Below are positions 1 through 7,250 of a stretch of 25,422 nucleotides of DNA, in pieces. The position numbers and the translations under genes were made by a program. The first letter of the stretch is position 1. Every line of letters begins with the position of its first letter. Source of the DNA: JBBDXI01 sp040902425 (GTDB taxonomy: Bacteria > Planctomycetota > Phycisphaerae > Phycisphaerales > UBA1924); assembly GCA_040902425.1 (NCBI GenBank), contig JBBDXI010000059.1, positions 1 through 25,422 on the forward strand, read 5' to 3'. The notes beneath the pieces are model-generated. The model was not told where the DNA came from and searched no databases. It saw only the letters and a list, made by a program, of their open reading frames with translations.

Positions 1-18
1 TCTGTGGCTTCTTCTCTT

Positions 19-50
19 CCCTCCGTCCCTCCATCCCTCCGTCCCTTCCT
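19..50. repeat. 8-bp pyrimidine tandem repeat
   Basis: Four units of period 8 run CCCTCCGT, CCCTCCAT, CCCTCCGT, CCCTTCCT just downstream of the lpxD stop codon. It is a simple, strongly strand-asymmetric (polypyrimidine) repeat. No gene is seen in bases 1-55. Confidence 0.7.
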
Positions 51-55
51 CCCCC

Positions 56-1076
56 TCACTCCCTCGCCGCCGCCTCCCGCTCCAGTGATCGCTGCATCCT
101 CTTCAGCCCCCGCATGTCCTCCGCGATCGTCTTGAGCGCGAAATAGTTCCGCGCCGCCTGCACCGCGGGCACCGCCGGCGTCCCCAGCCACGTCTCCCCC
201 GCGGGGATGTCGTTCACCACGCCCGAGCGCCCGCCCACCCGCGCCCCCGCCCCGATCGTGACGTCGTGCGAGACCGCCACCTCCGCAGCCAGNNNNNNNN
301 NNCCCGCAGATCAGGCACGCCCGCCCCACCCGCACGTTGTGCCCGATCTGGCACAGGTTGTCGATCTTCGTCCCGTCCCCGATCACCGTGGCCGCGAACT
401 TCGCCCGGTCGATGCAGGTGTTCGCCCCCACCTCCACCTCATCCCCGATCTCGACCGTCCCGATGTGCGGGTACTTCAGCACGCCGCGTCCGGACGGGTC
501 GGGCATGTAGCCGAAGCCGTCGGCGCCCACGACGACGCCGGGCCACAGCACGCACCGCCGCCCCAGCACGCACCGCTCCCCCACGTAGACCCCGTGGTGC
601 AGCACCGACCCATCGCCGATCGTCGCCCCGCGCCCGACGCTCACGCCCGAGATCAGCCGCACCCCCGCGCCGATGACCGCCCCGGCGCCGACCACGCAGC
701 ACGGCCCCACCGACGCCGACGGGTCCACGCGCGCCGCGGGATCGACCACCGCCGACGGGTGCACGCCGGGCGTCCCCCGCTGCGCCTCCGGCGCGAAGAG
801 CGCCAGCGCCTTCACCAGCGCGAGGTCGGCGCTCTCCACCACCAGCAGGGCCCGCGCTGCGGGATCGTGCCCCGGGACTTCGACGCCGCGCGTCACCAGC
901 GCTGCGCTCGCCCGCGAGCGCGCCCACTGCGCCGCGAACGCCGCCGTCCGTATGAACGTCAGCGACCCCGGCCCCGCGCGGTCCACCGAGTCGATCCCCG
1001 CCAGCGGCAGGTCGTCCCGACCGACCAGCGTCGCGCCCAGCGCCCGAGCCAGCGAGCCTGTGGTGTGCACGCCCAT
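56..1076 (-). CDS. lpxD: UDP-3-O-acylglucosamine N-acyltransferase LpxD (interrupted by assembly gap)
   Basis: LpxD adds the second acyl chain to UDP-3-O-acylglucosamine in lipid A synthesis, in the cytoplasm. The ATG at 1076 opens MGVHTTGSLARALGATLVG, an LpxD-type N-terminal domain. Left-handed beta-helix hexapeptides follow, then the family signature GADGFGY, HIGTVEIGDEVEVGANTCID and KIDNLCQIGHNV, which contains the catalytic-type His. The C-terminal part after the gap resumes as LAAEVAVSHDVTIG and ends in the usual helical tail. Ten Ns at 293-302 fall in the hexapeptide region. Compared with E. coli LpxD roughly 10-15 residues seem missing there, so the N run is probably a placeholder and frame continuity cannot be shown. 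The start lies 11 nt after the ompH stop, so the two genes are co-transcribed. The order bamA-ompH-lpxD strongly supports the call. Confidence 0.93.
293..302. other. assembly gap (10 N) inside lpxD
   Basis: Ten unknown bases. The protein on either side is clearly one LpxD. The hexapeptide repeats that should lie between LICG and LAAEV need more than 10 bases, so the run length looks arbitrary. Confidence 0.95.
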
Positions 1077-1087
1077 CGCCTTGAACG

Positions 1088-1843
1088 TCAGCGCCCGGTC
1101 GGCCCGCGGGTCCCCGTGGAGGGCGGCGCGATCGTCGGCCCCGTCACGCTCCCCGTCGCACCGGTCGCCGCGGGGGCCGGGGGGGGGGGGGGCCCCCCGC
1201 CGCCGTTCGCCGGCGGGCGCACGCCCGCCCGGTAGCGGTTGTTCATGAACAGGACCACCTGATCCGTGATGTCCAGCCGCGGGCTGGCGAACATGATCCG
1301 CTTCGACTGGATCATCATCGCCAGCGCCTCGGGCCCGCGCTCCGCCGTCACCGGCGTCGAGCGGTCGTCGATCAGCACCAGGTCGAACCCCTCCTGCCGC
1401 GCAAACTCCGAGATCCCCTCCTGCATCTTCACGTACATCTCGGCCGTCACCATCGCCTTCTGCTGCTCGAAGATCTTCTCCAGCGCCTGCTTGCGGGCCC
1501 GCGTCTGCACCTCCAGCTCCACCGCCTCGCTCCAGATCTTCATGTACGCCGGCGAGGTCCGCTCCCGCTCCGGGAAGTTCTGCAGCTCCTTCTGCTTGTT
1601 GGTGAACTGCGTCGCCACCTCCTCCAGCCGCGCGTTGAGGCCGGCGATCTCCCGCGTCAGCCGCGCCTGGATCTCCGAGGCCTCCAGCAGCCCCCCGTTC
1701 TCGCCGCCCATCTTCTGCATGTCCACCACGCCGATCTTGATCGGCCCCGCCGGCTGCGCCGTCGTCGCCGTCCACGCCGAGAGCGCCCCAACCCCCACAA
1801 TGGCCGCGCCGATCGCCAATGCCCGTCGCAGAATCGTCTTCAT
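1088..1843 (-). CDS. OmpH/Skp-family periplasmic chaperone
   Basis: OmpH/Skp proteins hold unfolded outer-membrane proteins in the periplasm on their way to BamA. The 251-residue product starts with a signal peptide (MKTILRRALAIGAAIVGVGA...), ending near the Ala-rich TTAQPAG. The family strand IKIGVVDMQKM follows, then a long charged helical-hairpin segment (residues ~60-150) and FDLVLIDDRS, the usual C-terminal OmpH strand. An unusual Gly/Pro/Ala/Thr tail (about 40 residues) follows. ATG 1843 was chosen over an upstream in-frame GTG (1852) because AAAGG lies 8 nt before it. It sits between bamA and lpxD as in many Gram-negatives. The tail is encoded by a run of about 14 G next to 6 C (near 1179-1199), a place where sequencing error could alter the C-terminus. 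Confidence 0.9.
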   Translation of the reverse strand: MKTILRRALAIGAAIVGVGALSAWTATTAQPAGPIKIGVVDMQKMGGENGGLLEASEIQARLTREIAGLNARLEEVATQFTNKQKELQNFPERERTSPAYMKIWSEAVELEVQTRARKQALEKIFEQQKAMVTAEMYVKMQEGISEFARQEGFDLVLIDDRSTPVTAERGPEALAMMIQSKRIMFASPRLDITDQVVLFMNNRYRAGVRPPANGGGGPPPPPAPAATGATGSVTGPTIAPPSTGTRGPTGR

Positions 1844-1966
1844 AGATCGCACCTTTCAGGCCCCAAGTACCAGCCGGCGCAAGCGCTTCCAGCGCCCGCC
1901 TGCCGCGGGGGATCGCATGATAGCAGGTGCAAACCTCCCAAATCGGTGTGAGCGGGGGAGTTCGGA

Positions 1967-1990
1967 AGCCCGGGGCGACACGCCCCGGCT
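1967..1990. repeat. GC-rich hairpin in the bamA-ompH spacer
   Basis: AGCCCGGGGCG and CGCCCCGGCT pair with one bulged base across a 3-nt loop, flanked by weaker GTGAG/CTCAC pairing. It sits 6 nt after the bamA stop. There is no U-tract on the minus strand, so it is more likely an mRNA-stabilising or dispersed repeat hairpin than a terminator. Confidence 0.55.
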
Positions 1991-1995
1991 CACCG

Positions 1996-4605
1996 CTAGA
2001 AGGGAACATCCACCGAGAACGTGAACAGCCGCGTCCGGTCCGAGTCCTCCTTCAGCACCGGGAACCCGAAGTCGAACGCCAGCGGGATGGGCGAGAGCTG
2101 CCTCACGTACAGCCGGAACCCCACCCCCACCGACACCCGGTACTCCGAGAAGCCGAAGCGCTCCTCCACCGTCCCCGTGTCGACGAACCCCACCACGCTC
2201 ATCACGTCCTCGTACACCGGCTGGTTCACCTCCGCCCCCAGGAAGTACATCCACGATCCGCCCACCGCGTCGTCGCTCGGCATTCCGTTGCGCTGCAGGC
2301 CGCGCGGCGAGACCCCCTTCACCGCGAACCCGCGGAAGCTCTGCCCGCCCAGGTTCAGCCGCTCGTACACCGGCGCGCTGTCCTGCCCCGTCGGGATCCA
2401 CCCCACCCGCTGCTCCACCTTCAGCACCGTCTTGTAACCCAGGAAGCTCTCGTACAGGCTGAAGAACCCCGTGTACTCCGCGCTCAGCTTGGTGAAGTCA
2501 AAGTCCCCGCCCAGCACCCCCGCCTGCTCCGCCCCCAGCGACAGCCGCATCCCGCTGCTCGGCCGGTAGGGGTTGTCCGCCGTCGTCCGCCGCAGCACCA
2601 GCCCCAGCGCGCTCACCCGCCGCTGGTCCTCGAACTCGAAGATGTCCGCGGCCGCGTCCTCGTCGATGTCGCTCAGCTGGATCCACTGGTTCCGCAGCTG
2701 CAGCTCCGCCCGCCACTGCGACCCGAACCGCCGCCCCAGCGAGATGTCGCCCCCGTACCGCTCCTCGTCGAACTCCCGGTAGTCCCGCTTGTAGTACAGC
2801 ACCTTCCCGCCCGCCGAGAAGTTCGTCTCCAGCAGGTACGGCTCGTGCAGCGAGATCAGGTACGTCTGCACGTTCGTCCCCGGCAGCAGCTCCAGCGACG
2901 CCGTCTGCCCCGCCCCCCGGAACGACGTCGGCAGGTCCGCCAGGCTCTCGGGGGGGTCCAGCGGGTCGAAGTTCCGCTGCACGATGCTGAACCGCCCCAC
3001 CACCCCCGCGTCGGTGTCGATCGCCGCCCCGAAGTTGATCTCCCCCGTGTTGTCCTCCGCCACCTCGATCAGCGGATCCCGGTGCCCCGGCGCCGAGGGC
3101 GCCGGCGGCTGCATCGTCACCCGCACCGACCCCGGCTTGAACAGCCGCAGCTGCTCCAGCCGCCGCTGCGTCTCGTCCAGCGCCGTCTTGTCCAGCGGCC
3201 GCTCCGGCCGCACCTGCACCTGCCGCATGATCACCTGCTGCTTGGTCCGCTCGTTGCCCGTCACCGAGACCTCCCCGGTCAGGTAGGGCACGCCCTCCTC
3301 GATCAGCAGGATCAGGTCCACCTCCGGGCGGCGCTCGTCCCGCACCGGGTTGGGCTCGATCCGCACCGTGACCGGCGGCTGCGCGACGTGGTCCACCACG
3401 TACCCCAGCTTCCCGTACGCCTCGCGGATCGCCAGCAGCGACAGCCGCACCCGCGCCTCGCTGTACACATCCCCCGGCTTCACCGACATCATCCCCGACA
3501 TCTGCTCCGCGTCGTACGCTCGCTTGCCGATCTGCCGCATCTGCTCCGGCGTCAGGTAGGGCACGTCGGCCTGCGCATCCTTCAGCACCTCCACCCGGTA
3601 CCGCTGGATGTCCTCGGCGCGGATGTACAGCGGCTGGATCGAGCGCAGCGTGTACAGCGGTCCCTCGTCGACATCGAAGACGACCTTCGCCTCCTTCCCG
3701 TCCAGCGACAGCTGAGTCCTCACCCCCACCCGCACATCCAGGTGCCCCCGGTCCCGGTAGAACTCCGACAGCGCCCGCAGGTCCGCCCCCAGCACCAGGT
3801 CGTCCAGGGGCGCCTTCTCGATCAGCGGGATGAAGGTCGTCGTCTTGATCTGCGGGCGAAGCTCCCGCGCCGTGAACGAGTTGTTCCCCACGAACTCGAT
3901 CGCCGTCACCCTCACCCGCTCCCCCTCGATCACCCGGTAGATCACGATCGCCGAGCCCTCCAGCTCCCGCTCGTCCACGTGCACCCGCGCCGCGCTGAAC
4001 CCCCGCGCCCGGTACAGGTCCTCGATCTGCCGCGCACCCCGGTCGATGTTGAACCGGTCCACCGGCGCCCCCGCGATCACCGTCACCAGCGCGCCGAGGA
4101 TCTCCTGGTCCGACAGCTCCCGGTTCCCCACCACCTGCACATCCTCGACCAGCGGCTGCTCCGTCAGCGTGTACACCAGCGCGGCGCTCCCGTCCGCCAG
4201 CGGCTGCGCCTCCACCCGGATCGTCCGGAACCGGCCGATCCGGTTCAGCCGCGAGATGTCCTGCGTCACCGTCGCCCGCGACAGCGGCGCCCCCGCCGCC
4301 GACCTGACCTGGTTCCGCGCCAGTTGCTCCAGCGCCCCCGTCAGCGGCTCGTGCTCGCCCTCCCGGCCCTCCACCGGCCGCCGCAGCGTCACGCTCGCGA
4401 TCGGCCGCCCCTCCAGCGACCCCACCGGGTCCGCCGCGGCCATCGGCCCCGCCGCCGCCGCCGGCCCGGTCGCCCCGGTTGCGCCCGTCGCGCCCGGGGG
4501 CGGCCCGCCCCCCGTCGGGCCCGGCGCCTGCGCCGACGCCATCGGCGGCACGCCGGCCATCGCCGCCGCGGCGAGCGCGGCACAGAAAGAAGTACGGGGC
4601 TTCAC
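1996..4605 (-). CDS. bamA: outer membrane protein assembly factor BamA
   Basis: BamA is the Omp85 barrel that folds proteins into the outer membrane. A signal peptide (KPRTSFCAALAAAAMAG...ASAQA) is followed by an unusual Gly/Pro/Ala/Thr stretch with GATGATGATG. POTRA-like modules then follow: GRPIASVTLRRPV, PLVEDVQVVGNRELSDQEIL, VRVTAIEFVGNNSFTARELR, a longer irregular module around LYTLRSIQPLYIRAEDIQ, and LTGEVSVTGNERTKQQVIMR. The barrel begins near NTGEINFGAAIDTDAGVVG and ends in FTFSVDVPF with a terminal Phe, the usual outer-membrane beta-signal. The GTG start at 4605 (869 aa) was chosen because the signal peptide begins there. An in-frame ATG at 4689 would add 28 residues lacking signal features. 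No Shine-Dalgarno is obvious. First gene of the bamA-ompH-lpxD cluster. Confidence 0.93.
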   Translation of the reverse strand: MKPRTSFCAALAAAAMAGVPPMASAQAPGPTGGGPPPGATGATGATGPAAAAGPMAAADPVGSLEGRPIASVTLRRPVEGREGEHEPLTGALEQLARNQVRSAAGAPLSRATVTQDISRLNRIGRFRTIRVEAQPLADGSAALVYTLTEQPLVEDVQVVGNRELSDQEILGALVTVIAGAPVDRFNIDRGARQIEDLYRARGFSAARVHVDERELEGSAIVIYRVIEGERVRVTAIEFVGNNSFTARELRPQIKTTTFIPLIEKAPLDDLVLGADLRALSEFYRDRGHLDVRVGVRTQLSLDGKEAKVVFDVDEGPLYTLRSIQPLYIRAEDIQRYRVEVLKDAQADVPYLTPEQMRQIGKRAYDAEQMSGMMSVKPGDVYSEARVRLSLLAIREAYGKLGYVVDHVAQPPVTVRIEPNPVRDERRPEVDLILLIEEGVPYLTGEVSVTGNERTKQQVIMRQVQVRPERPLDKTALDETQRRLEQLRLFKPGSVRVTMQPPAPSAPGHRDPLIEVAEDNTGEINFGAAIDTDAGVVGRFSIVQRNFDPLDPPESLADLPTSFRGAGQTASLELLPGTNVQTYLISLHEPYLLETNFSAGGKVLYYKRDYREFDEERYGGDISLGRRFGSQWRAELQLRNQWIQLSDIDEDAAADIFEFEDQRRVSALGLVLRRTTADNPYRPSSGMRLSLGAEQAGVLGGDFDFTKLSAEYTGFFSLYESFLGYKTVLKVEQRVGWIPTGQDSAPVYERLNLGGQSFRGFAVKGVSPRGLQRNGMPSDDAVGGSWMYFLGAEVNQPVYEDVMSVVGFVDTGTVEERFGFSEYRVSVGVGFRLYVRQLSPIPLAFDFGFPVLKEDSDRTRLFTFSVDVPF

Positions 4606-4706
4606 GGAGGGCGGACGATACCGGCGTGCGGCAACGCCCACAATCGGCGCGGGCGAGATCGGGCGGGCATCGGGCGAATAGTGCAGCATCGCAGGCTAGT
4701 GCCCGT

Positions 4707-4712
4707 TATACT
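4707..4712 (+). promoter_or_regulatory. candidate -10 box TATACT
   Basis: TATACT reads toward the small lipoprotein gene but lies 207 nt (plus an unknown gap) before its start. It is divergent from bamA. No convincing -35 is visible. Confidence 0.3.
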
Positions 4713-4753
4713 TTCGCCGCCCGCCCCCGGCAACCGCCCCCCGCCCCCCCCCG

Positions 4754-4912
4754 CGCCCCCCGCGCCACCGGCCCCCGAAGGACNNNNNNNNNNCTTCTAC
4801 AGCGACGAGGCCGGCAACTGGGGCCTGCTCGCGGACGTCGCGGTGCCCGCCCAGGGTGGAGGCGGCCCCGGCCCCGGCGACCCGCCCCCCGCGCCACCGG
4901 CCCCCGAAGGAC
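4754..4912. repeat. 30-bp direct repeat flanking an N gap
   Basis: Bases 4754-4783 and 4883-4912 are identical over 30 bp. They end in CCCCCGAAGGAC, which includes the GAAGGA ribosome binding site of the next gene. The first copy abuts ten Ns (4784-4793). Between the Ns and the second copy lies an open stretch (4794-4882) reading FYSDEAGNWGLLADV and then a Gly/Pro run; it looks like the C-terminal part of some protein but has no start in this window. A contig end repeated on both sides of a gap suggests a scaffolding artefact or a collapsed repeat. Confidence 0.8.
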
Positions 4913-4918
4913 CCGACC

Positions 4919-5293
4919 GTGCGCACGACCCTGATCCTCCTGCTCATCCTCGCCGCCGCGGCCGGCGGCGGCTGCTCCTACTCGGTCCGCATCCGCAACG
5001 ACAACGGCCAGCCGCTCGCCGTCCGCCTCGTCCAGACCGACCTGCTGATGAAGGACTGGGTCCTCGCCGAGACCAAGGTCATGCCCGGCGAGACCGCCGA
5101 GCTCGGCCCCACCTCCCGCGTCATGAAGAGCCACATCTTCCTCGAGGCGGGCCTCACCCACGGCGGCGGGGTCGCCGCGGCCCGGCGGGCTGTCCTCCCC
5201 GGGCGCCACGCCTTCACCATCACCACCGACGCCACCGAGACGCCCCCCGCCCTGAGCTTCACCTCCGCCTCCTGGTCCGATCTCATCCCCTGA
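4919..5293 (+). CDS. small putative lipoprotein, unknown function
   Basis: The 124-residue product starts at GTG 4919, with GAAGGA 7 nt upstream. Residues 1-20 (RTTLILLLILAAAAGGGC) form a signal sequence ending in a Cys. The residues before it (Gly-Gly-Gly) are a weak lipobox, so lipidation is likely but not certain. The mature part begins YSVRIRNDNGQPLAVRL and looks like a compact beta-rich domain with no Cys pairs or recognisable motif. I do not recognise the family. The tail SFTSASWSDLIP is well conserved in style with short periplasmic lipoproteins. It is transcribed away from bamA, so its place next to the envelope cluster is only suggestive. Confidence 0.7.
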   Translation: MRTTLILLLILAAAAGGGCSYSVRIRNDNGQPLAVRLVQTDLLMKDWVLAETKVMPGETAELGPTSRVMKSHIFLEAGLTHGGGVAAARRAVLPGRHAFTITTDATETPPALSFTSASWSDLIP

Positions 5294-5305
5294 CCACGCC
5301 TGAGC

Positions 5306-5395
5306 AGGTCGGCTCTCCGAGCCGATGGGGTAGGTCGGCTCTCCGAGCCGGTGCCCCCCCCGCACGGTGCACACATCGGCCCGGAGGGCCGACCT
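5306..5395. repeat. three copies of a 19-bp repeat, two direct and one inverted
   Basis: AGGTCGGCTCTCCGAGCCG occurs at 5306-5324 and 5332-5350. A close inverted copy lies at 5377-5395 (CGGCCCGGAGGGCCGACCT). Copies two and three can fold into one long imperfect stem, and each copy also has an inner CGGCTC/GAGCCG pairing. It fills the spacer between the lipoprotein and the lamin-tail gene. Confidence 0.75.
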
Positions 5396-5424
5396 ACCCA
5401 CGCCCTCCACTCCCGCCGCCTCTG

Positions 5425-5430
5425 TACACT
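5425..5430 (+). promoter_or_regulatory. -10-like TACACT, probable leaderless start
   Basis: TACACT ends 7 nt before ATG 5438 and no Shine-Dalgarno is present. That spacing would place the transcription start at or next to the ATG. Confidence 0.45.
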
Positions 5431-5437
5431 CCCGCCC

Positions 5438-6244
5438 ATGCTCCACCCCGCGATCGCCGTCGCGATGGGAGCGCTTGCGTTCCAGCCTCCCCCGCCCCCG
5501 TCCCCCGCCGCCGCCAACCCCCCGCGCCCGCCCGACGCCCCCGCCCCTCCCGCGTCCCCGGCCGCGCCGGGCAAGACTGCGCCGCTGGTCCCCTACCCGC
5601 ACCCCCTCATCACCGAGGTCCTCTTCGCCGTCCCCACCGGCGAGAAGGGCGACGCCAGCGGCGACGGCTCCCGCGACACCAGCGGCGATGAGTTCATCGA
5701 GCTGGTCAACCCCCACGACACGGCCATCGACCTCGCCGGCTACGAGCTGTGCGGCAAGAGCGGCCCGCCGGATGCGAAGACCTTCAAGCAGCTGCGCTTC
5801 ACCTTCCCGCCGGTGACGCTGAAGCCCGGCGAGGTCGCGGTGGTCTTCAACGGCCACGCCCAGTCCTGGCAGGGCCCCGTCGGCGACACCGCCCGGGCCC
5901 CCGAGGCCGGCCACGAGAAGTTCGCCGGCGCCCGGGTCTTCACGATGGCCAACCAGAGCGCCCGCGTCGGGCTGGTCAACCGCGCCGACTACGTGTTGCT
6001 GACGTCGCCGGCGGGCGCGCGGCTCCACTGCATCAAGTGGGGCGACTCCAAGCCCCCCCGCGACATCCCGCTGCTCGAGGAGGTCCCCGCCGTCACGGGC
6101 CACAGCATCGCCCGCCGCACGGCCACCGGCAAGCTGGAGCCGCACCCGCCGATCGAGGGCCGGAGCTTCAGCCCGGGCAAGTTCCCGTTCACGTCGCCGG
6201 ACCCCACACCCGCGCGGGCACCCGCGGGGAAGTCCGCCCCATAG
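5438..6244 (+). CDS. secreted lamin-tail-domain (LTD) protein
   Basis: The 268-residue product has a short hydrophobic start (MLHPAIAVAMGALAF), a Pro/Ala-rich linker to about residue 48, and then a lamin tail domain. The domain shows LITEVLFAVPTGE, DEFIELVNPHDTAIDLAGYELC, LRFTFPPVTLKPGEVAVVFNG and, near the end, GHSIARRTATG...FSPGKFP. LTD domains are immunoglobulin-like folds common in secreted and surface proteins of environmental bacteria, often beside nucleases or in anchoring roles. No enzyme domain is attached here. ATG 5438 was chosen because the hydrophobic segment begins there; an upstream in-frame ATG (5351) would run through the repeat spacer. The exact role is unknown. Confidence 0.85.
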   Translation: MLHPAIAVAMGALAFQPPPPPSPAAANPPRPPDAPAPPASPAAPGKTAPLVPYPHPLITEVLFAVPTGEKGDASGDGSRDTSGDEFIELVNPHDTAIDLAGYELCGKSGPPDAKTFKQLRFTFPPVTLKPGEVAVVFNGHAQSWQGPVGDTARAPEAGHEKFAGARVFTMANQSARVGLVNRADYVLLTSPAGARLHCIKWGDSKPPRDIPLLEEVPAVTGHSIARRTATGKLEPHPPIEGRSFSPGKFPFTSPDPTPARAPAGKSAP

Positions 6245-6278
6245 GACCTATAGGGCCCATAGGACCTATACGACCTAT
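6243..6278. repeat. 9-bp tandem repeat, four units
   Basis: Four 9-bp units AGGACCTAT, AGGGCCCAT, AGGACCTAT, ACGACCTAT begin inside the stop codon of the LTD gene and run to 11 nt before nuoE. Each unit is nearly palindromic (ATAGGNCCTAT). The period is a multiple of three, so the array can be read as a (Gly-Pro-Ile)n peptide on either side. Confidence 0.85.
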
Positions 6279-6281
6279 TCT
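6276..6281 (+). promoter_or_regulatory. -10-like TATTCT before nuoE
   Basis: TATTCT ends 7 nt before ATG 6289 and overlaps the last unit of the 9-bp repeat. No Shine-Dalgarno is seen (CCTCCCC precedes the ATG), which fits a leaderless mRNA. Confidence 0.4.
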
Positions 6282-6288
6282 CCTCCCC

Positions 6289-6831
6289 ATGGCCTGGATC
6301 ACCAAACCCTCCGGCACGATGCAGATCCCCCGGCGCGAGGAGCCGTACCTCACGCCCGCGATGCAGTCCGAACTCTCCACCAAGTACTTCCCCCGCTACG
6401 AGACGAAGCTGGCGTGCACGCTCCCCGCGCTGCACATGGTCCAGCACGCCTACGGGTGGGTCCCGCCGCAGGCGATGGAGGAGATCGCCTCGCTCCTCGG
6501 CATCGCTCCCGCCGACGTTCTCGACACGGCGAGCTTCTACGAGGAGTACTGGCTCAAGCCCAAGGGCAAGCACCTCATCGCCGTCTGCCGCTCCATCGCC
6601 TGCGAGTTCTGCGGCCAGCCCGCGATCACCCAGGCCGTCAAGGACGCCCTGGGCATCGACGTCGGCGAGACCACCGAGGACGGGGTGTTCACACTGATCG
6701 AGATCGAGTGCCTCGGCTCCTGCGGCACCGCCCCCGCGCTGCTCATCGACGAAACCCTCCACGAGAACGTCGCCCCGGCCGCGATCCCCGCGCTGCTCAA
6801 GGCCGCGGCCGTGGCGCGCCACGCTCACTGA
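6289..6831 (+). CDS. nuoE: NADH-quinone oxidoreductase subunit E (thioredoxin-like 2Fe-2S protein)
   Basis: NuoE carries the N1a 2Fe-2S cluster of the NADH-oxidising arm of complex I, or of related NAD-dependent hydrogenases and formate dehydrogenases. The product is 180 residues, a normal length. Residues ~20-75 form the N-terminal helical part (MVQHAYGWVPPQAMEEIASLLGI), followed by ASFYEEY. Residues 95-180 are the thioredoxin-like fold with ligands Cys100-x4-Cys105 and Cys141-x3-Cys145 (ECLGSC). All four are present. The usual partner nuoF is not next to it: the downstream spacer is repeats and then a convergent gene, so it is an isolated subunit here. The start has no Shine-Dalgarno but has a -10-like hexamer just upstream. 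Confidence 0.93.
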   Translation: MAWITKPSGTMQIPRREEPYLTPAMQSELSTKYFPRYETKLACTLPALHMVQHAYGWVPPQAMEEIASLLGIAPADVLDTASFYEEYWLKPKGKHLIAVCRSIACEFCGQPAITQAVKDALGIDVGETTEDGVFTLIEIECLGSCGTAPALLIDETLHENVAPAAIPALLKAAAVARHAH

Positions 6832-6847
6832 GGCCGACGGGCCCTCT

Positions 6848-6953
6848 TTCAACGCGAAGTCGCGAAGAAGCGAAGGTCGCGAAGCCGAGCGCAGGAGCCC
6901 GAGGGATCGCTCTTCTTCGCGTCCTCCGCGCCTTCGCTCCCCTTCGCGCTGAA
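6848..6953. repeat. dispersed palindromic element, copy A
   Basis: It starts TTCAACGCGAAG and ends CTTCGCGCTGAA, and the two arms are imperfect reverse complements rich in GCGAAG/CTTCGC. It is the same element as 7140-7242 and its termini are conserved. Confidence 0.8.
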
Positions 6954-6993
6954 CTCTTCTCCTACGGCGCCTGCTCCCCGAGCTGTCTCTAGC

Positions 6994-7034
6994 GCGATCC
7001 CCAATCTGCTCAAGGCCGCGGCCCCTGGCGCGCC
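6994..7034 (+). pseudogene. decayed copy of the nuoE 3' end
   Basis: GCGATCCCC, three changed bases, then CTGCTCAAGGCCGCGGCC and GGCGCGCC repeat nuoE bases 6781-6820 nearly exactly. The copy is only about 40 bp and has no independent gene around it. It lies in the repeat-filled spacer between copy A and a half copy of the same palindromic element. Confidence 0.75.
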
Positions 7035-7036
7035 GC

Positions 7037-7080
7037 TCTTCTTCGCGACCTTCGCGCCTTCGGTCTTCCTTCGCGTTGAA
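7037..7080. repeat. half copy of the TTCAACGCGAAG element
   Basis: Only the right arm is present (CTTCTTCGCG ... CCTTCGCGTTGAA), ending with the same terminus as the full copies. Confidence 0.65.
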
Positions 7081-7096
7081 AGACTTCTATTACTTA

Positions 7097-7130
7097 TTAC
7101 GGCTCCGGCATCCCAGCCGCCTCGATCGAC
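7097..7130 (-). pseudogene. decayed copy of the phosphatase-fusion 3' end
   Basis: TTACGGCTCCGGC, then CCAGCCGC and CTCGATCG match bases 7251-7283, which encode the last codons of the convergent gene (RLEEPEP and stop) on the minus strand. A third, weaker match begins at 6961 (CCTACGGCGCCTGCTCC). Confidence 0.55.
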
Positions 7131-7139
7131 GGGCCTTCT

Positions 7140-7242
7140 TTCAACGCGAAGGTGCGAAGAAACGAAGGTCGCGAAGACGAGGCAAGCCCGAGGGATCGCT
7201 CTTCTTCGCGCCCTCCGCGCCTTCGCTCCCCTTCGCGTTGAA
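7140..7242. repeat. dispersed palindromic element, copy B
   Basis: It starts TTCAACGCGAAGG and ends CTTCGCGTTGAA. It shares the internal block AGCCCGAGGGATCGCTCTTC with copy A (there with GGAGCCCGAGGG). Its end abuts the stop codon of the convergent gene. Confidence 0.8.
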
Positions 7243-7250
7243 CTCCTTTC

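Noticed and set aside
1927..5691. Plus-strand open frame of 1254 codons antisense to bamA
   Set aside because: It runs through an N gap, is made of Arg/Pro/His-rich low-complexity sequence and mirrors bamA codons; it is a GC-rich antisense shadow.
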